This document shows positions 37,207 to 46,037 of a stretch of DNA of 64,000 nucleotides, piece after piece; within the stretch, counting starts at the first letter, position 1, and each line of letters starts with the position of its first letter. The stretch lies in the NCBI RefSeq assembly GCF_034627025.1, contig NZ_CP141050.1, forward strand, positions 496,001 to 560,000. The letters run 5' to 3'. The position numbers were made by a program, and so were the translations under genes. Below the pieces are notes generated by a model. That model did no database searches. It was not told the origin of the DNA and saw only the letters and a list, made by a program, of their open reading frames with translations. The DNA comes from Microvirga lotononidis (GTDB lineage Bacteria > Pseudomonadota > Alphaproteobacteria > Rhizobiales > Beijerinckiaceae).

Positions 37207-38078
37207 GCGCTGCGTCTAGCCGTATCGGCACTTTCATTCGCGCGCTGTGGCGCCATAAGGGGGCAGCGGCGGCGCTTGCCTTCCTGCTTTTCGTCTCGCT
37301 CATGGCAGTTTTCGCTGATCTGCTGCCCTTCGATCCGTTCCGCCAGCGCTTGGTCGATGCCCTGAAAGGTCCATCCAGCACCAATTGGTTCGGCACCGAT
37401 GAGCTCGGCCGGGACATTTTCGCCCGTGTGGTCTATGGCGCACGAACCTCCCTGACCACGGCCGCAGGCGCTGTCGTTATTGCGGCCACCGTTGGTGTGC
37501 CCATGGGGTTGGTCAGCGGGTTCTTCGGTGGCTGGCGCGATGCGACTCTTATGCGCCTCGTCGACGTGATGATGACGCTACCAGCCATTCTCTTCGCCAT
37601 GGCGCTCATCGCAATCCTTGGTCGCAGCCAGGTTGCGGCGATCATCGCGGTTGGGATTACTGGTATCCCGAGCTTTGCCCGCATCACGCGCGCACAGACA
37701 CTGACATTGCGGAGCCGAGACTTCGTTGTGGCCGTGGAGGCCTTCGGCGGCAGCGCCCGGTACAATATGTTCCGGACAATCCTGCCAAATTCCTGGAGCC
37801 CGATTCTGGTGCAGGTCGTGGTACTGTGTTCGGTTGCCATTCTCCTCGAGGCGGCGTTGGCCTTCCTTGGGGTCGGCGTCGCGCCGCCCACTCCGAGTTG
37901 GGGAGAGATGTTGCGATCCGGCAAATCCTATCTGCACGAGGCCCCGTACTATGCAGTCCTGCCGGGCCTGATCTTGACCCTCACCATCCTGTCGTTCGAT
38001 GCCATCGGACGCGCAATGGCAGACCTGCTTGGCGAGCGTTACGAACTGCGCAAAGCCGGTTCAGAAGGAGCAGCGTGA
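37203..38078 (+). CDS. Dipeptide ABC transporter permease (DppC-like), first system
   Basis: The ATG at 37203 overlaps the ATPase stop by four bases and gives 291 residues. It begins with a cytoplasmic segment and a membrane span (AAALAFLLFVSLMAVFA), then the DppC hallmark HGTDELGRD-type region (here FGTDELGRDIFARVVYGART), and the EAA loop near VAVEAFGGSARYNMFRTILP. It forms the heterodimeric channel with the DppB-like protein encoded next. Confidence 0.88.
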   Translation: MSAASSRIGTFIRALWRHKGAAAALAFLLFVSLMAVFADLLPFDPFRQRLVDALKGPSSTNWFGTDELGRDIFARVVYGARTSLTTAAGAVVIAATVGVPMGLVSGFFGGWRDATLMRLVDVMMTLPAILFAMALIAILGRSQVAAIIAVGITGIPSFARITRAQTLTLRSRDFVVAVEAFGGSARYNMFRTILPNSWSPILVQVVVLCSVAILLEAALAFLGVGVAPPTPSWGEMLRSGKSYLHEAPYYAVLPGLILTLTILSFDAIGRAMADLLGERYELRKAGSEGAA

Positions 38079-38082
38079 TCCT

Positions 38083-39030
38083 ATGATCGGATATGTCCTC
38101 AGACGGCTGTTCCAACTCGTTCCCGTCCTCCTTCTTGGCTCTGCCGCCGTGTGGGCGATCATCTATGCGGTGCCTGGTGATCCAGTCTCGGTGCTTGTCG
38201 GCGAGAATGCGACGCCGGAACAGATCGCCGCCGCGACTGCGCAATACGGGCTCGACCGGCCCATCCTCGTGCAATACGCGGATTGGCTCTGGCGCGCTCT
38301 TCGCGGCGATCTCGGCACGTCCATCCACGCCAGCGCACCGGTGCTCGCACTGGTCGCAGAGCGCCTACCGGCGACATTCCAGCTCGCCTTTATGGCGACT
38401 CTCGTCTCCCTTGTGCTCGGCATTCCGGTCGCGATCATCAGTGCCCTTAAGCCCGGATCCTGGGTTGACCGCATCCTGTCCCTCTGGAACGCGATGACGC
38501 TAGGGGTACCGACCTTCTGGCTCGGCATCCTGCTCATCCTGTGGTTCTCCGTGAAGATGCGCTGGCTCCCGTCCGCTTCCGCCTATGTTCCGTTGTGGGA
38601 GGATCCTTTTGCGGCTTTGCGTAACCTCATCCTGCCGGCCGTAACCCTCGGCGTTTATGTTTCGGGCGTGTTGGCCCGGTTCCTGCGTGCCTCGCTCGTC
38701 ACCGAGATGCGGTCGGATTATATCCGCACGGCGCGGTCGAAGGGGCTGCCAGAATGGCAAGTGGTCAGCGTTCATATCCTCCGCAACGCGCTTCTGCCGT
38801 TCGTCACCATCGTTGGCCTGATGATGGCGAACTTCATTGGTGGCGCCGTCGTCACCGAGGCCGTGTTCACTTATCCAGGGCTCGGACGGCTGCTCATCCA
38901 GGCCATCAGCACACGGGATTATCCTCTGATCCAGGGTTGCATCATCGTGATCATGCTGATCTACATCCTCATCAACCTCTCGGTTGACGTGTTCTACGCC
39001 TATATCGATCCACGCATCGAGTATATGTAA
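38083..39030 (+). CDS. Dipeptide ABC transporter permease (DppB-like), first system
   Basis: The ATG at 38083 is preceded by AGAAGGAG and gives 315 residues. It starts with MIGYVLRRLFQLVPVLLLGS, has the LGLDRP-type motif (YGLDRPILVQY) and the EAA loop TARSKGLPEWQVVSVHILRN, all typical of DppB/OppB. It ends only three bases before the stop codon of the opposite-strand DppF gene, so two complete peptide importers meet tail to tail here with no room for a spaced terminator. Confidence 0.88.
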   Translation: MIGYVLRRLFQLVPVLLLGSAAVWAIIYAVPGDPVSVLVGENATPEQIAAATAQYGLDRPILVQYADWLWRALRGDLGTSIHASAPVLALVAERLPATFQLAFMATLVSLVLGIPVAIISALKPGSWVDRILSLWNAMTLGVPTFWLGILLILWFSVKMRWLPSASAYVPLWEDPFAALRNLILPAVTLGVYVSGVLARFLRASLVTEMRSDYIRTARSKGLPEWQVVSVHILRNALLPFVTIVGLMMANFIGGAVVTEAVFTYPGLGRLLIQAISTRDYPLIQGCIIVIMLIYILINLSVDVFYAYIDPRIEYM

Positions 39031-39033
39031 TGC

Positions 39034-39987
39034 TCAGGCTGGCCGGTAGCGACACGAGACACCGTGGCCTGGCGAAATCTCATGCCACGGGACCGTACCG
39101 GTTTCGGCATGGATCTCGCCGAAGGCGCATGCCTCGTCCTGACGGCCCGCCACCAAGACCGACGGATCGGGCGGTGTCATCTGGAGTTGCCGACGCTGCA
39201 GGGCGGGATCGAGCACCGGCGCGGAGTCGAACAATATCTGCGTATAAGGATGGGAAGGGTTGTCGTAGACCTGCGAAACATCCCCCTTCTCTACGATTTC
39301 TCCCCGATACATCACGGCGACCTTGTGGCAGACCTCGCGCACAATGGCGAGGTCATGCGCGATGAAGAGGTAGGACAGCTTGAGCCTCTCTTGGAGGGAG
39401 TGCAGCAAGGCGACGATCTGCGCCTGTGTGCGGACGTCGAGAGCCGAGACGGGCTCGTCACAGACCACGAACTTGGGATTGACCGCAAGAGCCCTGGCGA
39501 TGACGATGCGCTGGCGCTGACCGCCGGAGAATGCGTGTGGATAGCGGTCCATCACGGCCGGATCCATGCTGACGAGTTCCAACAGTTCCGCCACGCGCTC
39601 CCGATAGCGTGCTTTGGGCACCGCTTGGTGGACAATCAGGGGCTCCATGAGCGTCTGCGCAATCGTCATGCGCGGATGCAGGCTCGAATAGGGGTTCTGC
39701 TGGACGAACTGCATGTGGCGACGCGTGCGCCGCAATTCTCCTGCCGGCATCGTGGTGAGCTCGCGTCCGCGTAGCTTGACCGATCCAGAGGAAATCTTCT
39801 GGAGCTGGAGGACTGCTCGCCCCGTTGTTGTCTTTCCGGAACCCGATTGACCGACGAGGCCGAGAGTCTCGCCCTGCGCGATGTCGAACGATACGCCGTT
39901 GACGGCTATGAAGGCCGGATGTCGGCCCCGAGAGGGAAACGAGACCGACAAATCCTGTACGGAAACCAGTGGTGACACGACGGTCAT
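39034..39987 (-). CDS. Dipeptide ABC transporter ATP-binding protein (DppF-like), second system
   Basis: The 317-residue ATPase has Walker A GQSGSGKT, the long RRHMQFVQQNPYSSLHPRM Q-loop, FSGGQRQRIVIARALA, Walker B VCDEPVSALDVRTQAQ and the Opp/Dpp-type C-terminal extension, although the Cys-containing HPRC motif is degraded to a DEACAFGEIH region. Its start overlaps the DppD stop by four bases. It is the last gene of the minus-strand importer operon. Confidence 0.88.
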   Translation of the reverse strand: MTVVSPLVSVQDLSVSFPSRGRHPAFIAVNGVSFDIAQGETLGLVGQSGSGKTTTGRAVLQLQKISSGSVKLRGRELTTMPAGELRRTRRHMQFVQQNPYSSLHPRMTIAQTLMEPLIVHQAVPKARYRERVAELLELVSMDPAVMDRYPHAFSGGQRQRIVIARALAVNPKFVVCDEPVSALDVRTQAQIVALLHSLQERLKLSYLFIAHDLAIVREVCHKVAVMYRGEIVEKGDVSQVYDNPSHPYTQILFDSAPVLDPALQRRQLQMTPPDPSVLVAGRQDEACAFGEIHAETGTVPWHEISPGHGVSCRYRPA

Positions 39988-40802
39988 GACTCGGCTCCCT
40001 CGCGATGCAGGCGCGGAACGGCATCGAACAGAGCCCGGGTGTACTCATGAGAGGGAGCCCGGAAAATTTCGTCGATGCCAGCCGCTTCGACGATTCTGCC
40101 GCCGTACATGACGTTTACCCTTTCTACCATCCCGGCGACGACGCCGAAATCATGCGTAATCAGCATCAGCGACATGCCTCTTTCTTCCCTCAGACGCAGC
40201 AGCAGGCGCAGGATCTGCGCCTGAACGGTGACGTCGAGCGCAGTGGTCGGCTCATCCGCGATCAGAAGGTCCGGATCGCAGGAGATTGCGATGGCAATGA
40301 GCGCCCGCTGGCGCATGCCGCCCGAGAACTGATGGGGGTAATCGTCGATCCGCCGGGCGGGGAAGGGGATTCCGACCTGATCAAGCAACTCGATCGCCCG
40401 CTCCCGAGCGGCGTGTCCCGACAGGCCGGCGTGGCGGCGCAGGATGTCCTCGATCTGCGCGCCGACCGTGAGCACCGGGTTGAGAGATGTCAGCGGGTCC
40501 TGAAATACCATGGCGATGCGTCGCCCGCGGATGTCCCGCATCTCCGCCTCACTCACGGTGAGAAGGTTCCGGCCGCCAAAATGAACAGAACCACCCAAAT
40601 CGACCCGCATTCCTTCCGGCGCGAGACGCATGATAGCGCGGGCCGTTATACTCTTGCCGCAGCCGGATTCGCCCACGAAACCTACGGCCTCGCCGCGCTT
40701 AATGTCGAAGGTGACGCCCTTGACGGCCTCGACCGTCTGACGGCGCGAGACAATGTGCGCTTTCAAATCGTGCACACTCAGGATCTGTCCGTCCGCTTTC
40801 AT
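39984..40802 (-). CDS. Dipeptide ABC transporter ATP-binding protein (DppD-like), second system
   Basis: The ATG at 40802 gives 272 residues; the open frame extending to 41708 is antiparallel to nothing real but lies across the permease gene and is rejected. Motifs: Walker [40 protein letters not shown], Walker [14 protein letters not shown] and [14 protein letters not shown]. It is shorter than typical DppD (about 330) because the C-terminal Cys-rich extension is absent, ending at [10 protein letters not shown]. It overlaps both neighbours by four bases. Confidence 0.87.
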   Translation of the reverse strand: MKADGQILSVHDLKAHIVSRRQTVEAVKGVTFDIKRGEAVGFVGESGCGKSITARAIMRLAPEGMRVDLGGSVHFGGRNLLTVSEAEMRDIRGRRIAMVFQDPLTSLNPVLTVGAQIEDILRRHAGLSGHAARERAIELLDQVGIPFPARRIDDYPHQFSGGMRQRALIAIAISCDPDLLIADEPTTALDVTVQAQILRLLLRLREERGMSLMLITHDFGVVAGMVERVNVMYGGRIVEAAGIDEIFRAPSHEYTRALFDAVPRLHREGAES

Positions 40803-41680
40803 CGGTCGCTTCCTACATCGAGAACTTCCCGCAGCCCATTCGCAAGGACGATGAAGGTGAGCGTTGCGAAGACGATGGCGACGGCGGGGCCGACGACGGT
40901 AAGCGGGGCAAGTTCCATGAATTGACGCGCATCGGCCAGCATGCCACCCCAATTGGGATCTGGCGGTGGTGGTCCAAGCCCGAGAAAGGACAGGGCCGTG
41001 ACGGTGAAGATCGTCTGCGCCAGGGTGAGGCTCGTTGCTACCACGATGGGTGAGACGACCATCGGCAGGACATGGCGGATGACGATCCGAAACTCGCTCA
41101 TGCCGACGCTTCGGGCCGCCTCCACGTGGTCCCATTTCTTTACGCTGAGCACCGGCGCACGCACCACGCGTGACATGGCCGGCGTGTAGACGATGGCGAT
41201 CGTCAGGATGAGGTTCGGGACCGTGGGGCCGAGAGCGGCGACGACGGCAATGGCGAGGAGGAAGACCGGAAAGGCGAAGACCACGTCGAGCACGCGCATG
41301 ATCGCCTCGTCCACCCAGCCCCCGACATAGCCGCTGACGAGGCCGAGCACGAGCCCCGCGACGAGAGCGAACGCGACGGAGGTGAAGGTGACGAAGAGGG
41401 TCGTGCGTCCGCCGACGAGAATGCGGCTCAACACGTCGCGGCCGATGGCGTCGGTCCCGAGCAAGTGCTGCGGGCTCGATCCTTCGAGCGAATTCGGCGA
41501 CGTGGCGGAGGGATCGTAAGGCGAGATCAGGGGGGCGAGAAGCGTCACCAGCACCAGGATCGCCAGCATCGCGAGCCCGAAACCCAGCAGCAGACGTCCG
41601 CCGCTCGGTCTTACCCGGCGCGCAACCGCGGACCTGGTGCCGGCAATAGCGGGTTCGTTCGTCGTTGCGGCCTCGCTCAT
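40799..41680 (-). CDS. Dipeptide ABC transporter permease (DppC-like), second system
   Basis: The ATG at 41680 gives 293 residues. The protein has an N-terminal polar stretch, a first span (LLLGFGLAMLAILVLVTLLA), the DppC motif LLGTDAIGRDVLSRILVGGR and the EAA loop EAARSVGMSEFRIVIRHVLP. Start and stop both overlap neighbouring genes by four bases, so the five genes form one tightly coupled operon. Confidence 0.88.
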   Translation of the reverse strand: MSEAATTNEPAIAGTRSAVARRVRPSGGRLLLGFGLAMLAILVLVTLLAPLISPYDPSATSPNSLEGSSPQHLLGTDAIGRDVLSRILVGGRTTLFVTFTSVAFALVAGLVLGLVSGYVGGWVDEAIMRVLDVVFAFPVFLLAIAVVAALGPTVPNLILTIAIVYTPAMSRVVRAPVLSVKKWDHVEAARSVGMSEFRIVIRHVLPMVVSPIVVATSLTLAQTIFTVTALSFLGLGPPPPDPNWGGMLADARQFMELAPLTVVGPAVAIVFATLTFIVLANGLREVLDVGSDR

Positions 41681-42618
41681 GCCTCCACCCTCGCATCCGC
41701 ATGGACATAGGCGATGTCGGCCAGAGTGTTGACGAAGACGACGCAGGTGGCGGCGACGAGCACGATGGCCTGAATCGCCGGGTAGTCGCGGCTGGTGATG
41801 GAATCGAAAAGGTACTGGCCCATCCCGGGTATGGCGAAGATCGTTTCGACGAGGATGCTGCCTCCGAGGAGTGTCGCGACCTGCAGTCCCGTAACGGTAA
41901 TAATGGGCGTCAAGGCGTTTCGCATCAGGTAGTTCCAAAGGATCGTTCGCGGCAGAAGGCCCTTAGCGCGCGCCACCATCACGAAGTCCTGGTTCGATAC
42001 CTCGAGCACTGCCGCCCTAGTGTTCTCGGATATGGTGACCGAAATCGCGAGGGCGAGCGCGAAGGCTGGGAGGAACAGACCGAAGACGTTGCCGAGGGGA
42101 TCGTCGCGGAAGGGGACGTAGCTGAGCACAGCGAGTTCGGGAAAATAGAGCCCGACGAGAAGGACGATGAGCGTGCCCACGACGAAGTTCGGCACAGCGA
42201 GAATAAATCCGTTATAGAGCCTCACGATCCAGTCGGCCGCTCCTCGGAACCGCGCCGAAGCAAGGCCGGTGCCGACACCCATAACGAGGGCGATGGCAGC
42301 CGCGATGAACGTCAGTTCGACGGTCACGAGGAAGCGCGGCCACAATTCATGCAGAACCGGTTGCCGTGTGACGAAGGAGGTGCCGAAATCTCCGTGCAGT
42401 ACCTCGCTGAGCCAGGAGAGATACTGCTCGATCAGCGGACGATCGAGGCCGAGCTCCCGGCGCATCGCGTCCAGCACATCGGGCTGAAGCATCTGGGCAC
42501 CCGCCGCCGCGAGAACGAAATCTCCCGGCAGAGCCCTCATGAGCACGAAGGCCACGAAGGAGACGCCCAGAAGGATCGCCCCCATCCACATCGATCGCAT
42601 GACGATGACGCGCTTCAT
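41677..42618 (-). CDS. Dipeptide ABC transporter permease (DppB-like), second system
   Basis: The ATG at 42618 gives 313 residues; it starts MKRVIVMRSMWMGAILLG and has the RRELGLDRPLIEQYLSWL motif, and an EAA loop near VARAKGLLPRTILWNYLMRN, as in DppB/OppB. It lies 38 bases after the binding-protein gene. A longer upstream frame to 42738 overlaps that gene and is not used. Confidence 0.88.
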   Translation of the reverse strand: MKRVIVMRSMWMGAILLGVSFVAFVLMRALPGDFVLAAAGAQMLQPDVLDAMRRELGLDRPLIEQYLSWLSEVLHGDFGTSFVTRQPVLHELWPRFLVTVELTFIAAAIALVMGVGTGLASARFRGAADWIVRLYNGFILAVPNFVVGTLIVLLVGLYFPELAVLSYVPFRDDPLGNVFGLFLPAFALALAISVTISENTRAAVLEVSNQDFVMVARAKGLLPRTILWNYLMRNALTPIITVTGLQVATLLGGSILVETIFAIPGMGQYLFDSITSRDYPAIQAIVLVAATCVVFVNTLADIAYVHADARVEA

Positions 42619-42656
42619 TGCGCCGCTCCAGCGTGCAGGATTGCCCCGGTCAAGAG

Positions 42657-44249
42657 TCAGCTCTTCAGCCAGGTGGTGCGAACGTAGGAGCGGATGTTCG
42701 CCGCCAGCGGGACATAGCCCTCGACGTAGTTCCACCAAATCTCCCAGCGCAGCGGATATTGATAGATCTGCAGGACATATGCTTGGTTGGCGATGTGCTT
42801 CTGAATAGCAAGATTCTTCTCAGCACGCTTGGCGCGATCGGTCTCGGCACGGGCCTCGGCCATCATCTGGTCGAGGGATTCGTCGGCGATGCCCATCGCC
42901 TTGCCAAACTTGCTCTGCGAGTTGACATACTGGAGAATCGCGTCGGAATCGGGTGTCCAAGAAAGTGCCACGGACAGCAGCGTCGGCCAGGTTCCGGCGC
43001 TCCAGTGGTTGAGCAGCGGTGCCGTCTCCATCGGCACGATCTTCACCTTGATCCCAGCCGCCTGCCATTGCTGCTGGAGGATCTGCGCGCATGACACATC
43101 GAGCGGGTTCGCGGCCACGACGATATAGTCGCCGAGATCGAGGCCGTCGGGAAAGCCCGCTTCCGCCAGCAACGCCTTGGCGGCCGCGGGATCCGGCTTG
43201 TAGTACGGCATCTCGCCGACGCCGTCATAGCCGCCCACCTGGCTTTCGGGGATCATCGCACCGACCTTGCCGGAGCCGCCTAGAACCGTCTGAAGGCAGG
43301 CCTGCCTGTCCGTCGCGAGGCTCAGGGCCCGCCGCACCCTGACGTCGTTGAGCGGGGGCGCCTTCATGTTAAGCCAGACAGGGAAGGTGCGGGAGGTCTG
43401 TCCCGGGGTCGAGACGAAATCCTTTGAGGCGCGCCCCATCAGGGACGCCACCTTGGGATCCTTCAGCCACGTCATGTCGATGGTCTTGGACCGCAGCGCC
43501 GACGAGAGCGTCGCTTGGTCTTTGTAGAACTTGAACACGACATTATCGAGATAGGGCTGTCCCTCCTCGAAATACTGCGGATTGCGCGCCAGGATGAACT
43601 GCTGGTTGGGCTGGTAGGATTCGAAGATGAACGGGCCGGTGCCCACCGGTTTGGTGACCAGGTCCTCGACGCCCTTCGGCACGATGGCGCCGTCCGGATT
43701 GCTCGCCAGATAGCTCAGGAAGGCGGCGTCCCGCGTCTTCAGGGCGAAGCGCACCGTGAACGGATCGACAATCGTGACGCTTTCGATCCCAGCATACTGG
43801 GCCCGCAGGCGGCTTGCCGTCGCCGGATCGAGGATGCGATCAAAGGTATATTTGACGTCTTCGGCCGTGAAGTCCTTGCCATTGTGGAATTTCACGCCCT
43901 GGCGAAGCTTGAACACATAGGTCCGCTCGTCTGGCATCTCGTACCCGGTGGCGAGGTCCGGTTCGACCTGCATGTTTGCGTTCCAACGCAAAAGCCCGGA
44001 ATAGAGCAGGGCGGTGAAGTCGTTGGAGGAGAACGCCGTGACGGTCGTCGGGTCGAGGCCGATCGGATCCGCGTCGGCCCCGATGCGCAGCGTGCCGCCG
44101 CGTTTCGGCGCCTCGGTTCCGGGAGTTGTCGCGAACGCGGCCGGGCAGGCGGCCATCATGCCCCCGGCCAGCCAGAGGCGGAAGAAGTGCCGGCGGTCGA
44201 GCGCGAACGCAGTGCCCGGCACCGTCGAGAAATCCTCATCCTTCGTCAC
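42657..44249 (-). CDS. Dipeptide/oligopeptide ABC transporter substrate-binding protein, second system
   Basis: A GTG start at 44249 with GGAAGGGG upstream gives 530 residues. The N-terminus has RRHFFRLWLAGGMMAACPAA, a Tat-like signal (RRxFF), then an SBP_bac_5 domain: GGTLRIGADADPIGLDP, FTALLYSGLLRWNANMQVEP, VKFHNGKDFTAEDVKYTFDR. It differs clearly from the first system's receptor in both signal and sequence, so the two importers probably have different ligands. It heads the second importer operon, whose promoter region carries the sequence shared with the M81 operon. Confidence 0.87.
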   Translation of the reverse strand: MTKDEDFSTVPGTAFALDRRHFFRLWLAGGMMAACPAAFATTPGTEAPKRGGTLRIGADADPIGLDPTTVTAFSSNDFTALLYSGLLRWNANMQVEPDLATGYEMPDERTYVFKLRQGVKFHNGKDFTAEDVKYTFDRILDPATASRLRAQYAGIESVTIVDPFTVRFALKTRDAAFLSYLASNPDGAIVPKGVEDLVTKPVGTGPFIFESYQPNQQFILARNPQYFEEGQPYLDNVVFKFYKDQATLSSALRSKTIDMTWLKDPKVASLMGRASKDFVSTPGQTSRTFPVWLNMKAPPLNDVRVRRALSLATDRQACLQTVLGGSGKVGAMIPESQVGGYDGVGEMPYYKPDPAAAKALLAEAGFPDGLDLGDYIVVAANPLDVSCAQILQQQWQAAGIKVKIVPMETAPLLNHWSAGTWPTLLSVALSWTPDSDAILQYVNSQSKFGKAMGIADESLDQMMAEARAETDRAKRAEKNLAIQKHIANQAYVLQIYQYPLRWEIWWNYVEGYVPLAANIRSYVRTTWLKS

Positions 44250-44409
44250 GCGAGTTCCCCTTCCTGCTTGGCGACAGCCCTGCCGCGGATACATGACGAC
44301 ACACGGCTCGTGGCCGGGCCGAGCATCCATGAAGAACCCGTCCCCGTCGTGGTCGTCTTTCCGCGCACCGGCTGACGCGACTAATGCGCGGAACCCTCTG
44401 CTCAGCTCG

Positions 44410-44441
44410 TCCTATATTATAGAACGAAGTTAGGTTGTTCT
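44410..44441 (-). promoter_or_regulatory. Promoter/operator-like sequence of the second dipeptide importer
   Basis: Positions 44410-44425 repeat, with one mismatch, the 16-mer at 29487-29502; on the minus strand it contains TATAAT (44416-44421), about 165 bases upstream of the binding-protein start. An inverted repeat AGAAC-N11-GTTCT spans 44421-44441 and overlaps it. The arrangement suits control by an IclR-type dimer, for example the divergent IclR gene at 44583. Regulation is inferred. Confidence 0.5.
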
Positions 44442-44537
44442 CGTTGCGGAAAGATTAGGTTCAAACGCGCGAAGGCGTCAATACACTCTTGAGGAAGATG
44501 GCACGTTCTGATCTCCACACCAACGGATGGGTCGATC

Positions 44538-44550
44538 ATCGTTCAACGAT
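44538..44550. promoter_or_regulatory. Palindrome ATCGTT-C-AACGAT before the second IclR gene
   Basis: Perfect six-base arms around a single C lie 33 bases upstream of the IclR start codon. The position, between probable promoter and start, suits autoregulation. No binding data are implied. Confidence 0.4.
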
Positions 44551-44582
44551 ATGGTATGTGCCTACAGACGAAGGAGGACCAC

Positions 44583-45401
44583 ATGCAGGCGGTTCCGGGT
44601 AACGACAGCGCTTCTACGGACGGGCTGGGCGCTGTCGGCGAAGCACGCATCCAATCGATCGCACGGGCGAAGGCCCTGCTCGACGTGATGGCGGACGGAG
44701 GGTGGGTCTCGCTGCGCGATCTCGCGGCCCGCACCGGGCTCGCGAAGACAACTGCCTTCAACTTGGTTAAGGCCCTAGTCGACACTGGCCTTGCTGAGCG
44801 AAACATGCAGGCCGGCGCCTATCGACTCAGTCTGCAGCATCTGGTCTATGGTCGCGCCGTCGAGCGCCGGCTCGACGTCAGCGCAGTGGCTCGCCCACAT
44901 CTCATCGCCGTGTGCACGCTCACGCGGGAGACCGTAAACCTCGCACTGCCGGGGCCGGCCGACGCCGTGATCGTCGACAGCCTCGAGGGCAGCCATACGC
45001 TGCGCGTCTCCTCCTATTCAGGAACCCGCGCTCCCTACCACTCGACCGCGTGCGGGCGGGCCCTGCTGGCGTGGCAACCCAGGCGCTTTCGGCAGTTCAT
45101 CTACGGCAACAGCACCCTGACGCCCTCGACGCGGCATACTATCACCGATCCGGAGAAGCTCGAGGAGGTGCTAGAGCGCTGCCGTAACGACGGCTGGACA
45201 GTGGAAATGGAGGAGAACGAGCTCGGTAGTGCCTGTATCGCCGCGCCGATTTTCGGAGCGTCGAGCGAAGCTGTCGCCGCCGTAAGTATTGCAGGCCCAG
45301 CCGCGCGCTTTGACCCGGCCACGATAACCCACTACGGCGAAGTTCTTCTCACCTACCTTCCGCGCATCACTGCAGATCTGGTCGGAAAACCGGGTGCCTG
45401 A
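44583..45401 (+). CDS. IclR family transcriptional regulator, second
   Basis: The ATG at 44583 follows AAGGAGGACCAC and gives 272 residues. The winged helix has IARAKALLDVMADGGWVSLR and LAARTGLAKTTAFNLVKAL; the effector domain contains SYSGTRAPYHSTACGRALLA and MEENELGSACIAAPIF. It is divergent from the second dipeptide importer and separated from it by 333 bases containing two candidate operators, so it is the likely regulator of that operon and perhaps of the M81 operon that shares the motif. Confidence 0.87.
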   Translation: MQAVPGNDSASTDGLGAVGEARIQSIARAKALLDVMADGGWVSLRDLAARTGLAKTTAFNLVKALVDTGLAERNMQAGAYRLSLQHLVYGRAVERRLDVSAVARPHLIAVCTLTRETVNLALPGPADAVIVDSLEGSHTLRVSSYSGTRAPYHSTACGRALLAWQPRRFRQFIYGNSTLTPSTRHTITDPEKLEEVLERCRNDGWTVEMEENELGSACIAAPIFGASSEAVAAVSIAGPAARFDPATITHYGEVLLTYLPRITADLVGKPGA

Positions 45402-45485
45402 AAGTGCGTTATTGCACGAATAGGCGAGTTGGTAACCGGAACCGGGTGACATAGGGGAACTACGCCCCTCTATCGGACATCTGCT

Positions 45486-46037
45486 GTGCCGTTCAAAGCC
45501 AATGCCGCTCGCCGGCGCCGCATCCCCAAGCAGCGATACCGGGTGATGAACTGGTCCGAGTACGACGCCAGTCTGCACCAGCGAGGCAGTCTGACGGTCT
45601 CGCTCTCTGACGAGGCGATTGCCGCCTGGCAGGCCGAGCCCCGCACGACACGCGGTGGTCAGTCCCACTATTCGGCTTTGGCGATCCAGACGGCGTTGCC
45701 GCTGCGAGCCGTGTTCCGGTTGGCGCTGCGCCAAACCGAAGGATAGTTCGGCTCACTCCTCCAACTCCTGGGCTTGGACCTGGTAGGGCCCGATCACTCG
45801 ACCCTGAGCCGCCGCGCCGAAACCTTGCAGGTGCCAGAATCCTGCCCAAACTCGCGAGGACCCGTTCACCTGCTGGTCGACAGCGCGGGCCTGCGTCTGT
45901 GCGGGCCCCGGCGGATGGCTGACCGAGAAGCACGGTCTTGGCGCAAGCTGCACATCGGGGAGGGCTATGGCATTCACGGTGCCAGTCTATTCGGCCAAAT
46001 GCGTCGGCGGGCGGCCCTGAGCGGTGTCCGTCCTTGA
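45486..46037 (+). pseudogene. IS5-family transposase fragment
   Basis: The frame reads MPFKANAARRRRIPKQRYRV, MNWSEYDASLHQRGSLTVSL and LPLRAVFRLALRQTEG, then an in-frame TAG at 45744-45746, then LLGLDLVGPDHSTLSRRAET, GPVHLLVDSAGLRLCGP and SWRKLHIG before similarity ends. This matches the N-terminal half of IS5-type transposases; the C-terminal half is missing. The element is dead. Confidence 0.75.

Noticed and set aside
39018..39046. Possible bidirectional terminator between the two dipeptide importers
   Set aside because: The stop codons are three bases apart and no stem with a T-run is visible, so no terminator is claimed.
40803..41708. N-terminal extension of the DppD-like frame
   Set aside because: The upstream part is Arg/His-rich and overlaps the DppC permease gene in another frame. 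The ABC domain begins at the ATG at 40802.
41665..42687. Plus-strand open frame of 340 codons
   Set aside because: It is antisense to the DppB-like permease gene; its Glu/Arg/Asp-rich product is a typical mirror of a membrane protein gene.
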